The notes below the pieces were generated by a model that was not told the origin of the DNA, searched no databases, and saw only the letters and a list, made by a program, of their open reading frames with translations. A stretch of 64,000 nt of DNA from the NCBI GenBank assembly GCA_028023455.1, contig JAQFVV010000277.1, forward strand, positions 868,001 through 932,000. Reading direction: 5' to 3'. Made by a program: the position numbers and the translations under genes. The DNA comes from Epiperipatus broadwayi. Lineage: Eukaryota > Onychophora > Udeonychophora > Euonychophora > Peripatidae. Positions 44,851 through 57,282 of this stretch are shown piece by piece (within the stretch, counting starts at the first letter, position 1; each line of letters begins with the position of its first letter).

Positions 44851-46010
44851 TTTATATATTTATTTATGAGGTTCCTCCTGATTTCTCCACTTTTTCCTAA
44901 GAGCAAAGTTGATTATTGGTTGTCATACATTATGTATAGTCACAATAGGTTGACTTATGGGATTGTTTGCTGTTGTCGTGTGAGCAGCTTCTTTAAATTT
45001 TCTTCTTTGTATCTTTTCTTTTTTATCCAACATTTTTGTTTTTTTCCCAATTAAACATATGTTCATTGGTACATACATAGTCTGCTACTTTAGACACATC
45101 TGTTTCCTCTCTTCTAATCATCAGTTTGTATTTTTGCAAGCACTTTTCAATGGGATGATTGGTCTTACCAATATACATTCTTCCACATTCACATGGTATT
45201 TCATAAATGTAGTTTTTCTTTTCAACATTTCAAGTTTAGGCTTTGTAAATATTAGAATTCCTCAGTGTGTTATGGCTCTGGAAAGCTGTTCTGATGTTAT
45301 ACAGATTGCAGATTTTCCTTAATTTGTCCACTGTTTTTAGGGTACACTATAGTACCAATAATTGTTTTTTCTTTTGATAGTTCTTTTTATTGTCTATTGA
45401 AAGTTTTCTTAATAACAGCTGATGGATAACCATTTTTCATAAGTTTGTTCTATATAGATCTTTTCTTTTTTTCAAATCACTGGTTTTTGAACAAACTTCT
45501 TTTACTCTGATCCATAGTGATAGTATAACTCCATGTTTTGTGTTTCAGGTGTGATTGCATATATAGGCTAAGTATTCTCCTATATGTGGGTTTTCAGTAA
45601 ACTGTAGTTTTGTTTTACCATAAGTGAATCTTGTCACAAGAATATCTAAGAATGCCAATTCTTATCTTGTTCTGATTCTATTATGAATTTACTTGAAGGG
45701 GATATGTTGGTGATACATTTCCAGAAAGTTTTAGTAGTGCTTCAAGTGGCCATATAGCAAATGTATCATTCATATAGTAAAGCCAAATTTTAGGTGGGTA
45801 TGGAGTAGTTTTTATGGCTATGGTTTCAAGTTCTTCAATGTAAATATTGCTAATCAGAGGTGACAATGGCGAGCCCATAGCCATTCATTGATTTTGTTGA
45901 AAGAATTCTGTGTTATATTGAAAGTAGGTTTTTTATGCAGAATGTTAATAGTTTCATTATTATTATTTAAAATTGTATTTTGTCTCTCTACCTTTTCCCA
46001 ATTTTAAACT
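44850..46010 (-). mobile_element. Penelope-like element remnant (RT and GIY-YIG)
   Basis: Minus strand, from right to left. First comes a reverse transcriptase segment, MGSPLSPLISNIYIEELE, then WLYYMNDTFAIWP, where the Y-x-D-D box reads YMND (about 45884-45740). Next is the linker VDKLRKICNLYNIRTAF and SHNTLRNSN near 45330-45260. Last is the GIY-YIG nuclease NYIYEIPCECGRMYIGKT near 45210-45150 with a following ADYVCTNEHMFNW. This RT plus GIY-YIG order is specific to Penelope-like elements. Frames shift between segments and the RT catalytic Asp is lost, so it is dead. Confidence 0.85.
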
Positions 46011-46336
46011 GTTTTTGTTTTCAAACACTGAACATGTCCAATTTATTTAAATTAAGTCTACACAAGTTATTAAATCAATTGTTTTAAAATAATTAATATA
46101 AAAGTTTTTATATAATTACAACTTAATTATTAAATTATAACTGTTACTATCATTAGAAAAAAAACCTATAATGTAAATTTAGCCATACAACTTTTACATT
46201 ACTGTTCAATTTTTGTACAGATAAATAATATTTCGCTTTTTTTTCATAGTATAATAATATAGATATAATAAACACCTTCATACTTCCCCATTCTTTTTAA
46301 ATTCACTTAAATAAAGATATAATAAAAGACAAATGA

Positions 46337-46365
46337 CCCCCAAGATGCATTTTGTGCTGAGGCAC
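46337..46365 (-). ncRNA. hammerhead remnant, family 1, 3' half only
   Basis: Minus strand retains CAGCAC, an AAAA in place of GAAA, ATGCATC and TTGGGG, matching 47573-47594; the CTGATGA half is deleted. Surrounding sequence is the same repeat as at 47328-47660 in inverse orientation. Confidence 0.6.
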
Positions 46366-47550
46366 TATCTCATATATATCTTTATTATATGAAAAGTATT
46401 TATCTAGAGTAAATTGTTACATTTCCATTTACCATTGTCAAACTTCCTCACCATTTCAGATAAATACAATAATGATTATTACTAATCATTTGTGAGTGGA
46501 TGAAGTTTAACAATAATTAAAATTTAAAAATTGTTTTTTTTTTCATGGAGTCACTAGATCCATTTTGTTTTCACTAGACTTATAATGTTTGGCAAGAAGC
46601 AGAAAAATTTTCAAACTTTAATCAGCTGATCGTCATGAATGAGACTAATTTTCATAAAAAATAAAACTGTAAAACGTGTAAAGGACAACCGATCTTAAAA
46701 TTAAAAACAATTATAGATTCAGTTTGAATGAGTCACCTCAAGATCAAAAAAGTATCAAACATGAACTTAAAAAAATAAATTGTTACATTTTTATTCACTA
46801 TTGTCAAACTCACTCCACTCACAACTTCAACACCATCCACCTCAGATAAATACAATAATGATTATTACTGATCATTTTCTAAACTAGAGATTATCCCTAG
46901 CACAGATATAAACTTTAAACCTCAGTTAAAAATTAATATATTTGATCTTTTAATTTTAAACATATCCACATATGGAGTTTTTTACCTTTCTCTTTTCCAT
47001 GTGTAATATCTGTATAGATATATTAAACAACTTCTTTTATTGTATCTTTATTTATTTATATGAATTTAAAAAGAATGGAGAAGTCTGAGGTGGGTAAGAT
47101 GGAAAGTTACTTCAGCAATATGGAAGAGAAACTAAGGCATATAATGAAATAATTTATGGAGTGTCCTGAGTTCAAGATGGTCCCTGCAAAGACCGAAATG
47201 ATCTTGGACAAGATAACTCCGAATGAAGTATTTGAAGATGTAACCAAAACATAGGATCAGAAAAGATGTTACACATGGTAAAGAGAAAGGTGAATAACTC
47301 TGTGTGTGTATGTTTAAAAGTAAAAAATCAGATATATTAATTTTTAACTGAGGTTTAAAGTTTATATCTGTGGTAGAGATAATCTCTAGTTTAGAAAATG
47401 ATTACTAATAATCATTACAATAAATATTTATCTGAGGTGGATGGTATCAGAGTTGTGAGTGGAGTTGACAATGGTAAATAAAAATGTAACAATTTACTAT
47501 AGACAAATATTATTCATATAATAGAGATATATATGAGAAATAGTTACCTG

Positions 47551-47592
47551 AACCAACTGATGAGTGCTGGTTCATCAAAAATGCATCTTGGG
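47551..47592 (+). ncRNA. hammerhead-like motif, family 1, stem II and GAAA damaged
   Basis: CCAA, CTGATGA (47557-47563), GTGCT and loop GGTTC are kept, but AGCAC-GAAA has become ATCA-AAAA. The cleavage triplet ATC and TTGGGG follow. Certainly derived from a hammerhead, probably inactive. Confidence 0.7.
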
Positions 47593-48084
47593 GGGCTTTT
47601 GTCTTTTATTGTATCTTTATTTATATGAATTTAAAAAGAATGGTGAAGTATGGAGGTTGCTTAATATATCTTTAAAAAAATATATATATTTTTTTTTTAC
47701 TTTGATTCAATGAATATGAATTTTTGTATTTTTTTTTCCTGAGCACTAATAATAGTTTTTTTTGTTTTACAGTTATATTTTACAAGATCTATGGTTTTTT
47801 TAATTAGACATCCAATGCATCAAATTTGGTTCCACAATGTACACTTTTGGCATATGCCCTATAGGTTGGCCATCTCTGATGTAGGAACAACTCTAGTCAG
47901 ACTCACTAAAAAAATTTATATATTAAAAAAAAAAGAATATTAACATATATATTAATTAAAAATAACATTCTACTCATTTATCAGAAATTGCATTTTATTG
48001 ATGTTAATCTAATTCTAAAGTGAAATCTTACAATATACAACATAAAATATATTTTCACTTTATCACAGTTGTCTTATTATTATA

Positions 48085-48550
48085 TGATGGCCTGTTTCCA
48101 TTATCTAGAATTAATTGTTAAAGGTCTTAGAAAAATTCAAACGTTATTTAAACTTCAAATATTATTCATCTATTTGTAATAGCACACTGATTAGTAAATA
48201 ATCACTGTTTTGAGTGATAGTAGTATTCTTTCTTCTTCAGGTGTTACTAGTCTGATCAGTGACAGTACTGGTATGAAAATGAAATCTTTATATCAATGAA
48301 GACTGAATTTAAAATGATGCTCCAACTATTGTCTCCTTAAATTCAGTATGCAACATCTAAAGATCAGCAGTTTGATTCCCATGCTAGTGCTAACATGGCC
48401 AGACCATGAATAGTTGAAGAAGAGAAAATAGGACCACTTAAAAAAATCATGTTATATAATAACCTGTGTGTTATTGCTAACAACTGAATGTATTTGAAAA
48501 TTCAATTAAAGTTTAAATTTATCTAAAACATTTAACAATTAATTCTACAG
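48085..48550. repeat. inverted pair of SINEs with PLE-like tail
   Basis: A minus-strand copy (about 48085-48280) with CAGGTGTTACTAGTCTGATC is followed by a plus-strand copy (about 48320-48550) with B-box-like CAGTTTGATTCCCATG, TTGAAGAAGAGAA, CTGTGTGTTATTGC and TGAATGTATTTGAAAAT. Confidence 0.7.
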
Positions 48551-48559
48551 CATACAACT

Positions 48560-50116
48560 AAAATGCCATTCTCAAATTTTCTGATAAAAAATAGTTCTTA
48601 CACTTGTTATTCTACTCATTTTTCATCAACCAACTTAACATATATACAGACATTATCGTGATTTGTGCATGTGTGTGGTAATTGAAAAAAGATAAAGCAT
48701 GACAATTAAATGACTATGCATAAATTTAGTTTAAATCTAGAGAATTAGATTGCTGAGAAAATTAATAACTGCAAAGTTAACCATTTGTACCTCCTATAAG
48801 TTGATATATAGATTCCCTTCACTTAAGATAATAAACTAATGGAAGCTTTTAATCTAAATGAGAAAGTATTTATTAAAGGATTTTACATTTAAATCTATCT
48901 TCCTTGTCTTGGAAAAAAGTAATTATAATAATGTCAAAGGAATAATTTATGAATGTCAAATGCGTTGCAAGTGAAAAAAACCTCTGTAGATCCTATATAT
49001 ATTTTATCAAGTAAGGTTAAATTTTTAATTAACTAAAAACAGTATTTAATACAATTTATACCGAATATCTGAAATTAGATTTGTATTAAGTGTATGTATT
49101 TATTTTTCCAGTTAAGAGGATATAATTAAAAATCTAACAAATGAATGTGTGATTGTAAATAAATAATATCTTCTGAAGAGTATCGAATTATTACTTTGTA
49201 TGTTGTGAATTTATTTATAGACACAGACAAATGACAGAATAAAACATTTAATTGAAAGAATAATAGTTTAATTTTAATATGTAAATTACTTAAGTTGATT
49301 TATTAAGGCTATAACCTTATAACTATGAGCCTAAAATGCGACAGTAGGGACCTCTACAAATCTAAACACAAGATTAACGACTTTAAAAGACAAGAGAAGC
49401 TGTCTTATCTTAGTCCTAATTTCTAAATATATAGGTGAATCTAAAGTATTTTGATTTGAGAGCGTGAAACCTTAAAGTAATGAGAATGCACTTTACAAAT
49501 TATTAATTATAAGTTGCTTTATATATATTTTCAAATAAAATTTATGTCCATATTTAACTGTGATTTGCATACATACATAGTTAATAGTTGAAGTAATAAA
49601 TGTTCAAGTATTAGCTAAATTAATATAATGCCATCTAATAACAAAGTAATTCACAACTGCAGACAAAAAAAAAATCAATATATTTTGTGTTGCCATCTAG
49701 GATCAGATATAGACAATTCATCAGAAATATTTAATAGGAATAACACCAAGTCAGTATAAATGACCACATAGTCCTTTTCAAATCAATTTATAGTTTAAAT
49801 TCACAAAGAAGTGTTCATTTCTACTCATTTTAATAACTTTCTAAATAAATATCAACTATATAAAGATCAAATTATCATTAAACTATAATCTGATTTCTGC
49901 TCTAATAAATATTGTGTACTTTACTATCCATATAAGATCATGAGTGACAGATAAAAATGGATTAATTTTTTTAACTGCAACATGGATTGCTTTATTTGTC
50001 CTTCAAATCACATACTCATATATATAGTTTTATTTACTTCATGTACTTTAAAAAATTTTCTATGGATTTTTTAAATAAATGCTTAATAACAAAAATTATG
50101 CAAATATTAGTGTTAA

Positions 50117-50159
<43 letters not shown>

Positions 50160-50730
50160 AACCCTTAACAAAAGAGCTATTACAGGTTAATGAAGAAAAC
50201 TTACTTAGCCTCAGGAAGAATGTCAATTAATAATAATTGATAGTTTCCAGGCAACATTTAAGGCAATGGTTATCTCTGTTTACATGGATAAAATATCTTA
50301 TTTCTGTTTCTTTATTAATGGCAATCTATGGTAAATATTTAAATCAACATTAACTTAAAAACATACATATTAAAACAAGATCAAAAATTATTAACAAAAA
50401 ATATTAATAATGCAGTTATAAAGAAGATAGTACAATAAGATATTGAAAGAGAGAAAATATATCAGTGAATGTATTGATTGTGAAAAGTGAGGAATTTATG
50501 GAACAAATATGATTTATTGCAGCACTTATATAAGTGATTAGGTGTATAAAATTAATTGAAATTTAAGAATTTCTAATTTTTTATGTATTTAATATTTTTG
50601 TGGATAATAGGTTGATGATATCATGGATGGTGAATTAATGAATACGGGGGATATTATATAAAATGATTTTTACCAAATCATTATTGTTAAAATATACCAC
50701 AAAAAAATTAATATTAAAATTAAGGCAGAA
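48560..50730. other. intron C-D, AT-rich; AC/AT microsatellite at 50116-50159
   Basis: No gene. An AC run passes into an AT run at 50116-50159. The rest is unassigned. Confidence 0.55.
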
Positions 50731-50734
50731 ATAT

Positions 50735-52440
50735 GATGTGATGCACTGTGACTTCTTATAGGGAGTCGGGAATCTCTCAGCAACTATGCCCTGAGAAATC
50801 TGTTAGCCACTTTGACTTCCCTTTCCAATCCCCACTGTAAGCTTTCTCATATTCTTCTCTATCATATACCATCCCATTTTCACAACATAATCTTTGTTAA
50901 CTCCATGTCCTTTATATATAAATCCTCCTTGTCTTTTTCCAAACCCAGCATAAAAATCAATAAGCCACCTTCTGTATAATCACTCATTTATATTTATTCT
51001 TCCACAACTTCATTATTTGTACCCTTTCTGCTTGCAGGCATTTACCTTCAATTGACAGATGCCTAATATTTTCTATGCCTTCCTTACACAACTTGCAGAT
51101 GAAATCACACATATTTTTCCATTTATGTGTATATTCCCTTGTTGCTAAAGATCCCATTTGAGCCTTAAGCAGTAAACTGTTTTCCTTACCATTATCATAA
51201 ATAAACTCGCACCCAATATTCTGTTTACTTCTATAAATATTCAAACTCTTTTTACTCTCCATACTAGTTCCCCATTTCTCCATTTCCCTATTTTTTATTA
51301 ATGCATCTATTCTTCTATCCTATTTCTTAATACTATAACACTCAGCAATTCTCCTAACACAATCATTCCACCTTTTGTATAAGTATACTGATATAAAGTC
51401 TTTATCCAAATCTTCATATTGCATTACCTCTCTCATCCATATTATTGCCTGTCTTTTATCAATAACCCAATTAAATACTATTTTGGCTATTCTTTTATTA
51501 TCCATAAATTGCAATCTATCAAACATTTTCATTTTGCATCTGTCATATAAAAACTTGACCATCCCATTTCTCCTTGAATTGCCTCATTTTCCATCCACAC
51601 TTCTGCATCTAATGCATGTCTTCACACTTCTCTTTGTATTTTTTTTAAGTAATCTAATACCTCTTTACTAACACATAACACTACATTACCATATGTTAAC
51701 CTTATTACTGCCACTCCCTTCCATACAATTTTAGCTACATCATATTTATTATATGAGAATACTGTTAATTTCTTGATCAATCCCTTTCTTTTCTTTGCTT
51801 CATTTATCAATTTTTCTCCCATTCATTCAAGCAATTTCTCTGATTACTTAACACAATTCTCAAATAGTTATATCTATTCACCACACAACTTTATATCCCC
51901 CAATAAAAATTCTTTCATCATTACTTTTGATGTTTCTTCACTAAATTTAATCCTCATCTTTTTATCCTCATTTGTGCATGTCCTCAGCATAACTTCCATA
52001 TTTTCCCTTCTTTCTGCACACAAAAAAACATCATCCACAAATAAAAGACCCAACAATGTATATAATCCCTTGCAACCTATTAATGGTATCTCTGCTCCTC
52101 TTTCTAATCTTTCTATTATTCTCTTCATTTCTCTCAAATAGAACAAAACAAAATAGGTGACATAGAGCATCCTTGCCTTAGTCCCAGACATTTTTAACTT
52201 TAACTGATTTCATATTCCTAATTGATACGTATAGTAATTATTTTCATATAATTTCTTAATAATATCCACTAAAGCTCCATCCATTCCCAAATTTACTAAA
52301 CTTACCCATAATCTATTTCTATTTACTCTATCATATGCCTTCTCTATATCTATAAAAACCATATATAACTGTCTACCTATATTCCTACTCATATCCATAA
52401 GGTGCATAACTGCAAATAAACTATCTCTTTTATGCTATCT
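50735..52440 (-). mobile_element. CR1-group LINE, 5'-truncated, decayed (copy L4)
   Basis: Minus strand matches L1 from about 12776 to the 3' end, with the ATCACATC-type terminal repeat at 50735-50752. Motifs: FIDIEKAYDRVNRNRLW (about 52340), a frameshifted region near 52195, LLFVDDVFLCAERRE near 52040 with the F-x-D-D box intact, CKLCKEGIENIRHL and EGKC near 51080-51040. At least five breaks split the frame. Confidence 0.87.
51874..52407 (-). pseudogene. LINE reverse transcriptase fragment in L4
   Basis: Two frames (52407-52210 and 52191-51874) hold palm motif A with Asp and motif C with both Asp residues, unlike L1. A short gap around 52200 removes the R-x-G-C-P-M-S-P motif reading frame. 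The later frames 51822-51622, 51562-51320 and 51283-50984 continue the C-terminal region. Confidence 0.8.
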
Positions 52441-52555
52441 GATCAAAATTCTCTATCACAATACCTTGGTGCCATCTATTGTAAGCATGAGTAATCAATG
52501 GATACATATAATCAATGAATAAGGTTAAAGGTAATCATGTGCTCAGCATTCAGAA
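52441..52555 (-). repeat. degraded family 2 fragment
   Basis: GGTGCCATCTATTG, AGTAATCAATGGAT and GTAATCATGTGCTC resemble the body, inverted repeat and leader of the family 2 elements. Too decayed for borders. Confidence 0.4.
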
Positions 52556-52567
52556 GAATTTTATTCC

Positions 52568-52982
52568 AAGTAATTGGGTCTCCAAATTTTGGGTATAGCT
52601 GGTAGATGCACCAACTGTTAAGATCATTATTGTTAAAAAATGATAATAAGAGAGATAGCATTTATTTTTTTATTGTACCAAAATTTATCCAAGTGTTATG
52701 TGAAATGGGTTTTTTTTTTTTTTGATAAATTTGGACTTTCTGAGTGAATATCCAAAGATTTTGTTAATAAAATAAAGAATTTATCTAAGTCCATCGATTA
52801 CTTCGTTCTAACTTATTATCACTGCCAGAAATAATCAGATATCAGCATGTGGTTTGTGGCTATTGAATTTTTTCCAGTAAAAAACACTAAATTTCACACA
52901 TACTCATCTATTGCAAAAAACTTCATTGCAGAGTAGTTGGTGCATCTACAGCTATACCCAAAATTTGGAGACCCAATTACTT
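52568..52982. repeat. 415-bp element with ~48-bp terminal inverted repeats
   Basis: AAGTAATTGGGTCTCC...TGGGTATAGCTGGTAGATGC...CCAACT (52568-52616) is matched by the reverse complement at 52935-52982 with a single extra base. No coding capacity; a T-run at 52711-52725. It abuts the stop codon of the GIY-YIG frame (52987) and so could be part of the 3' region of that Penelope-like element rather than a separate MITE. Confidence 0.8.
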
Positions 52983-52986
52983 AATG

Positions 52987-53538
52987 CTACATATATTTCC
53001 ATAAGCTGTGTATGGCCATATTTGCAACTTGCCTATTAATAACATCATCCTTGTATTTATCAATCAAAATTGCCTCCTTAATTTTCCTCTTTTTATGATT
53101 TCTTTCTTCCATTAATATTTTTATTTCACTACTATTAAATGTAAATCTATAATTACAAGTTTTTTCATGGTCAAAGAATACTGAAGCTGTATTAAATTGA
53201 CTATTTACATTATTTTTAATTCGATTATATAATAATTGATGCTCCTTCAATCCTTTCACCACAGAACATCTCGATTCACCGATATATAATTTCTGACATC
53301 CATATGAAATCTGATAAATTATATTACTTCTTTGCAGTTTAGGAATTATACTCTTAGAATTATTAATCAATCGATTAACATTAGGAGGAACACAAAATGA
53401 AATATACTTTTCTTTAAATATATTTTTAATTAATTTAGATTGTATATTACTTATAAACGGCATAGATATCCATTTTTTACTATCTAAAGTAACACTGCAA
53501 ACTCTCTTCTTATTATTAAATGAATTTGCTGTACACAA
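52987..53538 (-). pseudogene. Penelope-like element GIY-YIG endonuclease fragment
   Basis: A 183-codon open frame on the minus strand: ISMPFISNIQSKLIKNIF, FCVPPNVNRLI, then the nuclease core NIIYQISYGCQKLYIGES at about residues 82-99, SVVKGLKEHQ, and a C-terminal part with SVFFDHEKTCNY and AILIDKYKDDVINRQ. The pre-nuclease linker plus GIY-YIG variant is the known C-terminus of Penelope-like polyproteins. The domain itself is uninterrupted and shows the Tyr-Tyr, Lys/Glu and His positions expected. The reverse transcriptase that should precede it is absent to about 53640, so this is a fragment. It is not close in sequence to the remnant at 44850-46010. Confidence 0.82.
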
Positions 53539-53639
53539 GATTTGGCTTTTATCATAACCAACATTTAAAAGTTTATTAGCAAAGAGTTCAATATTTAAAA
53601 TTTTATCACTCTTATATTTACATAATATTTATATTTAAT

Positions 53640-54340
53640 ATATATATAGTATTATTTCTGAAAACTTCTGTGTAATAAAAATATAATAGTTAACTAGGAT
53701 AAAAAGCATTATAATATATTATATAATTTTATACTTATACCTAAAAACCTAGTATAGTTTCAATGTGTTAAAATGTTAGGTTTTTTTCTTTAATGATTGT
53801 ATTATATATTCTGTTATAATGATTTTTATATCACATGTATTAATGGCAGAGATTCAGTTATATATATATAAATATCACTTGTTTCTTTTCTCATATTTGG
53901 TGCAAACTTGGTTTGCTTTTATATTTCTTTGGTATAATGTAAATTACCTAATATTATTTTTATTTTAGAGAATAAAGATTAAAGCCTTTCTCTAAAGTAT
54001 TTACATACTTCCTTTAATAAATAATCACAACTTTAATATTACTTTTGAATATATGCATTTCTGTTGCTGTTAATGAAACGCTGATTTTTTTATAATTATT
54101 ATTAAATTTCCTAAGATTTTCGACCTCTTTGTGTGTAGATCATTTTCAGGGTTTTATAAATTAAACAAACTAAAAACAATGATAACATTAAAATTAAATG
54201 TTCATCACTTCTACTATTACTATACATTTATATTTTTTTATACATTATTTTACTTTTTACTATTGTTAATACCATTAATTTTACAATTTTTGTTTTTACA
54301 CACCTGTATTTTATAAGTGCAAATAATAGAATAGCTTTAT
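53640..54340. other. intron C-D, AT-rich, nothing recognised
   Basis: A 61-codon open frame at 54131 is compositional only. Confidence 0.5.
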
Positions 54341-54344
54341 TTCC

Positions 54345-54458
54345 TAGACTTTATTGCAAAAAGCTCAAAATTCAAATGAGTTAAAACTGAAATCGATCTG
54401 AGAACTTTATGCCCCATAAGCTGCCATTCTACTACTGCCCTCGGCCATGCAGGGTCTT
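54345..54458 (-). repeat. tRNA-derived SINE (AGCAATAAA-tail family)
   Basis: Minus strand: CATGGCCGAGGGCAGTAGTA (A box), AGATCGATTTCAG (B box), TTTGAATTTTGAGCTTTTTG and CAATAAAG tail. Confidence 0.72.
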
Positions 54459-54459
54459 A

Positions 54460-54525
54460 TTTTTAATGATAAAATAAAGCAATTGCTGTTTTATTAGCAA
54501 AAACTGAATAGTTTATACAAAACTA

Positions 54526-54557
<32 letters not shown>

Positions 54558-55811
54558 GGCAACCACCTTTTCAACAATTGGTAATAATCAAGTTAACAAT
54601 AAAATGAAAAAATACAATATTTGCAAATTAATTTTAATCTAGAGAAATTTACAGATAACTAACGAGTGACCATGTACATGGTGGAGTGATGACATACAAC
54701 TTATTTTTAATTGACAAATCTATAATAGTCACAAGCAATGATCAAATTGAACATACATAAAACAAGTTTCGATGCAGATTCAGTTATATTTCCTGATCAT
54801 CATCCCTTCTAATACTTTATTACATTAACAAAATAAGTAATCAGCTTAAACCTTGGATGAGAAATGATGAACAACAAAATTATTAACAATAACAATAACT
54901 TTAATTAACAAACAGAATTTTAATTAAAAAATGTATTTACTGATGAGAAGGAAAAAATCTTTGTAGCTTATAACTCATTTTGAAGCTATAGAAAGTTCAG
55001 TTCATTATCTTAATGTCTTTGTGAGTCACATATATTTGTATATTTCTGTCTCCATAAATGTGGATATATAGCCATTGAAATCATCAATTTTAACTCTGCT
55101 ATGCAATACTAACATTTTAACTGTTTTTAATTCACTGCATGACAGTTTTTTCTATGAGAGTCTCCATTGCAACTTTCCTATGAGGGATCGACATAAGTAG
55201 TGACAGCCTAATTGTAGAAGTACATTTTCTTTAGAGGGTTAGTTTTGCCAAATATTTTTTCAGCATTGATTGGTGATGAATAAATCGGAGAGATCATTGT
55301 TAATTTTAAGGCATTTTTTTGTTTACAGCTCTATATTCAGCTAATGCTGGAAAGATGAGGGACAGCATTCTGGAGGGTTTTCTACTCCATAAAATGCAAG
55401 ATATTCACATAAATAATTCATACAAATTTATTGACTTCTACATAATTAAAAACACGATGAAGAAGTATCCTTCCTCCCTTCTTGGAAACACAGACAATTT
55501 TAGTGTCGTCCCCCCCAGTCATTTGCAATTGTTTTTTATAGCAATGTTTCTTTTATTTAAAATAGTAATATTATTTTAATATAAAAAAAATTATAATATA
55601 TTTTAGTTTTACACTTATTGTTATCATTTTAAAAACACTTTAAAATTTATTTTATATACTTTTAATATTTCGTTATATATAATAATGAAAAATATTAGCA
55701 TAAAAGCAATACCTGGAAACTCAGACATAAGGGTTACAATAAACATACACATATATGTATATTTAAAATGTGCATATTAAACTTACAAATTTATGTGTTT
55801 GTGTATTTCAG
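54460..55811. other. intron C-D, last part
   Basis: TA run at 54529-54552. An 86-codon open frame at 55319-55579 begins right after an acceptor-like TTTTGTTTACAG but shows no NHE similarity. Otherwise AT-rich. Confidence 0.5.
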
Positions 55812-55933
55812 TTCAACTGCTGACTCCATTATTTTCATGTTTTTGGGACTTGTATTAGTAAATGATAAACATGAGTTTCATGTCGGTTTTGTTGTGTGGA
55901 CCATATTTTTGTGCCTCGTATGCCGAATCATTA
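55812..55933 (+). CDS. SLC9A/NHE exchanger, internal exon D
   Basis: Seen: acceptor TATTTCAG ends at 55811. The first base completes a Ser codon with the AG from exon C, then 40 codons read STADSIIFMFLGLVLV, NDKHEFHVGF and VVWTIFLCLVCRII; one base is left before a perfect GTAAGT donor at 55934. Known: the (E/D)-x-(I/L)-I-F-x-F-L-G block with a hydrophilic turn and a following helix ending in C-L-x-x-R belongs to NHE1-5-type exchangers. It forms two membrane helices connected by an extracellular loop. The phase (2 in, 1 out) is compatible with exons C and E, which supports all three as consecutive exons of one transcript. Confidence 0.9.
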
Positions 55934-56650
55934 GTAAGTATATTTTTGTAAACATATGACCTGTAAATTTATCTAAATATTATAATAAATAACCAAGTAA
56001 ATGTGCTAATGTATAAACATATTATTAAATAATCACTTTTGTATGTCTTATTTCACTTCTATTAATACATTTTACATTCTAACTGACAAATCTAAATCAC
56101 ACTTTTTATTGGCACTTATAGGTTTTGTGCCTTTCACAGTATTTTCACCTTAGTGTGAGGCAGTGGTGTGTGGTGATATTAGAGAGGAAGGAGATAATCT
56201 AATTTTTCATTGTTAATCAACTTACAAACAGTAACAAATATTTTAAATGATATTGTTGGTCTTAGAAGATTTAATGATATTTCAAGTCTTTTTTAAGCAT
56301 TATACAAATTATTAAAATTATTAAAACTAACTAAATCATACAAGTTTGAGGGAGGGGGTTGCAGGAGGGGTATAAATATACTTATTTGCTTGTTTTCCAA
56401 GCAGTTAGCCCAATAGTTATCAATAAATGAGTATCTAATTGTTTTAATAGTAAGATTAAAAAATAATGAAAAACCATTAAAAGTCTCACTACCTCATAAA
56501 TAATGATGTCTCATCTGTTAGTCAATATTGGAGAGGAATTAGTCTTGTAATAGGTTATTAAATGACTAGTTTATATATAATAGTCAGATCATAAATTCTC
56601 AAGACTTTTATATTTTCTCTTTAATTATTTATTTATATAAATTATATTGG
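55934..56650. other. intron D-E, first part
   Basis: AT-rich; nothing recognised. Confidence 0.5.
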
Positions 56651-56654
56651 TATC

Positions 56655-56930
56655 ATCTGGCTTTAAGCATCAGAAAATAAACTAACATGTGTATGTTAGC
56701 TGTTACTATGTAATGATCAGAGTAAGCATAAATTACATGTGTGCTACCTGGCTTTAGGCATCAGGAAATAAACTAACGTGAATATTTAAAACAATATTTT
56801 ATTCATTATAACAGTGTAATCATTACACAGCCCCATTTGTAATGCTGGGCAAAATCTTAGAGAACATAAGTTATTCCTGATGAATGATGGTAGACCATAT
56901 AATCTTGCATAAACAAAGCAAAAAATTATG
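56655..56930 (-). repeat. dispersed repeat, inverse of 24290-24475
   Basis: GGCTTTAAGCATCAGAAAAT (56660) and GGCTTTAGGCATCAGGAAAT (56751) are two starts, the first partial. TGTAATCATTACACAGCCCC and TGATGGTAGACCATATAAT follow, mirroring 24290-24475. Confidence 0.65.
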
Positions 56931-57282
56931 TAATAATAATTTATTTACACGTGTACTTATTAATTGATGTACAATTTATTTTCTTTAATAAAATTAACAA
57001 ATCATGTAAAAGTACTTTATTTATAAATTATAATTATCAGTTGGTATGCAATTTATCTCTTTAACAAAGTCCTTTAATCTTTATTTATCATAATATTAAT
57101 ATATTTATAGATAATATAACATTTACTATATCTTTAACCTTGACTTCAATAAACTTAAATATAATTCTACACATGTATGAATTCATAAATATAAATATTT
57201 CTTTGACTTGTGTGTCTCCTAGTACTTACACCTACATGTTCTATATGGGATAGATATCAACACTATTTTTACCACAATAATC

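Larger units (their letters stand above)
46270..47665. repeat. complex of inverse and direct family 1-related units
   Basis: 46777-46952 and 47328-47497 are inverse copies of about 170 bp. A block with TTTATTGTATCTTTATTTAT and AATTTAAAAAGAATGG occurs near 46285 (minus), 47037 (plus) and 47607 (plus). The middle (47070-47320) is an unrelated-looking G-richer insert. Confidence 0.7.

Noticed and set aside
45059-45322. 87-codon open frame on the + strand
   Set aside because: It is the reverse reading of the PLE GIY-YIG region, which makes sense only on the minus strand.
55319-55579. 86-codon open frame after an acceptor-like TTTTGTTTACAG, between exons C and D
   Set aside because: No similarity to NHE proteins. 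Exons C and D already join in frame and match the family without an insert.
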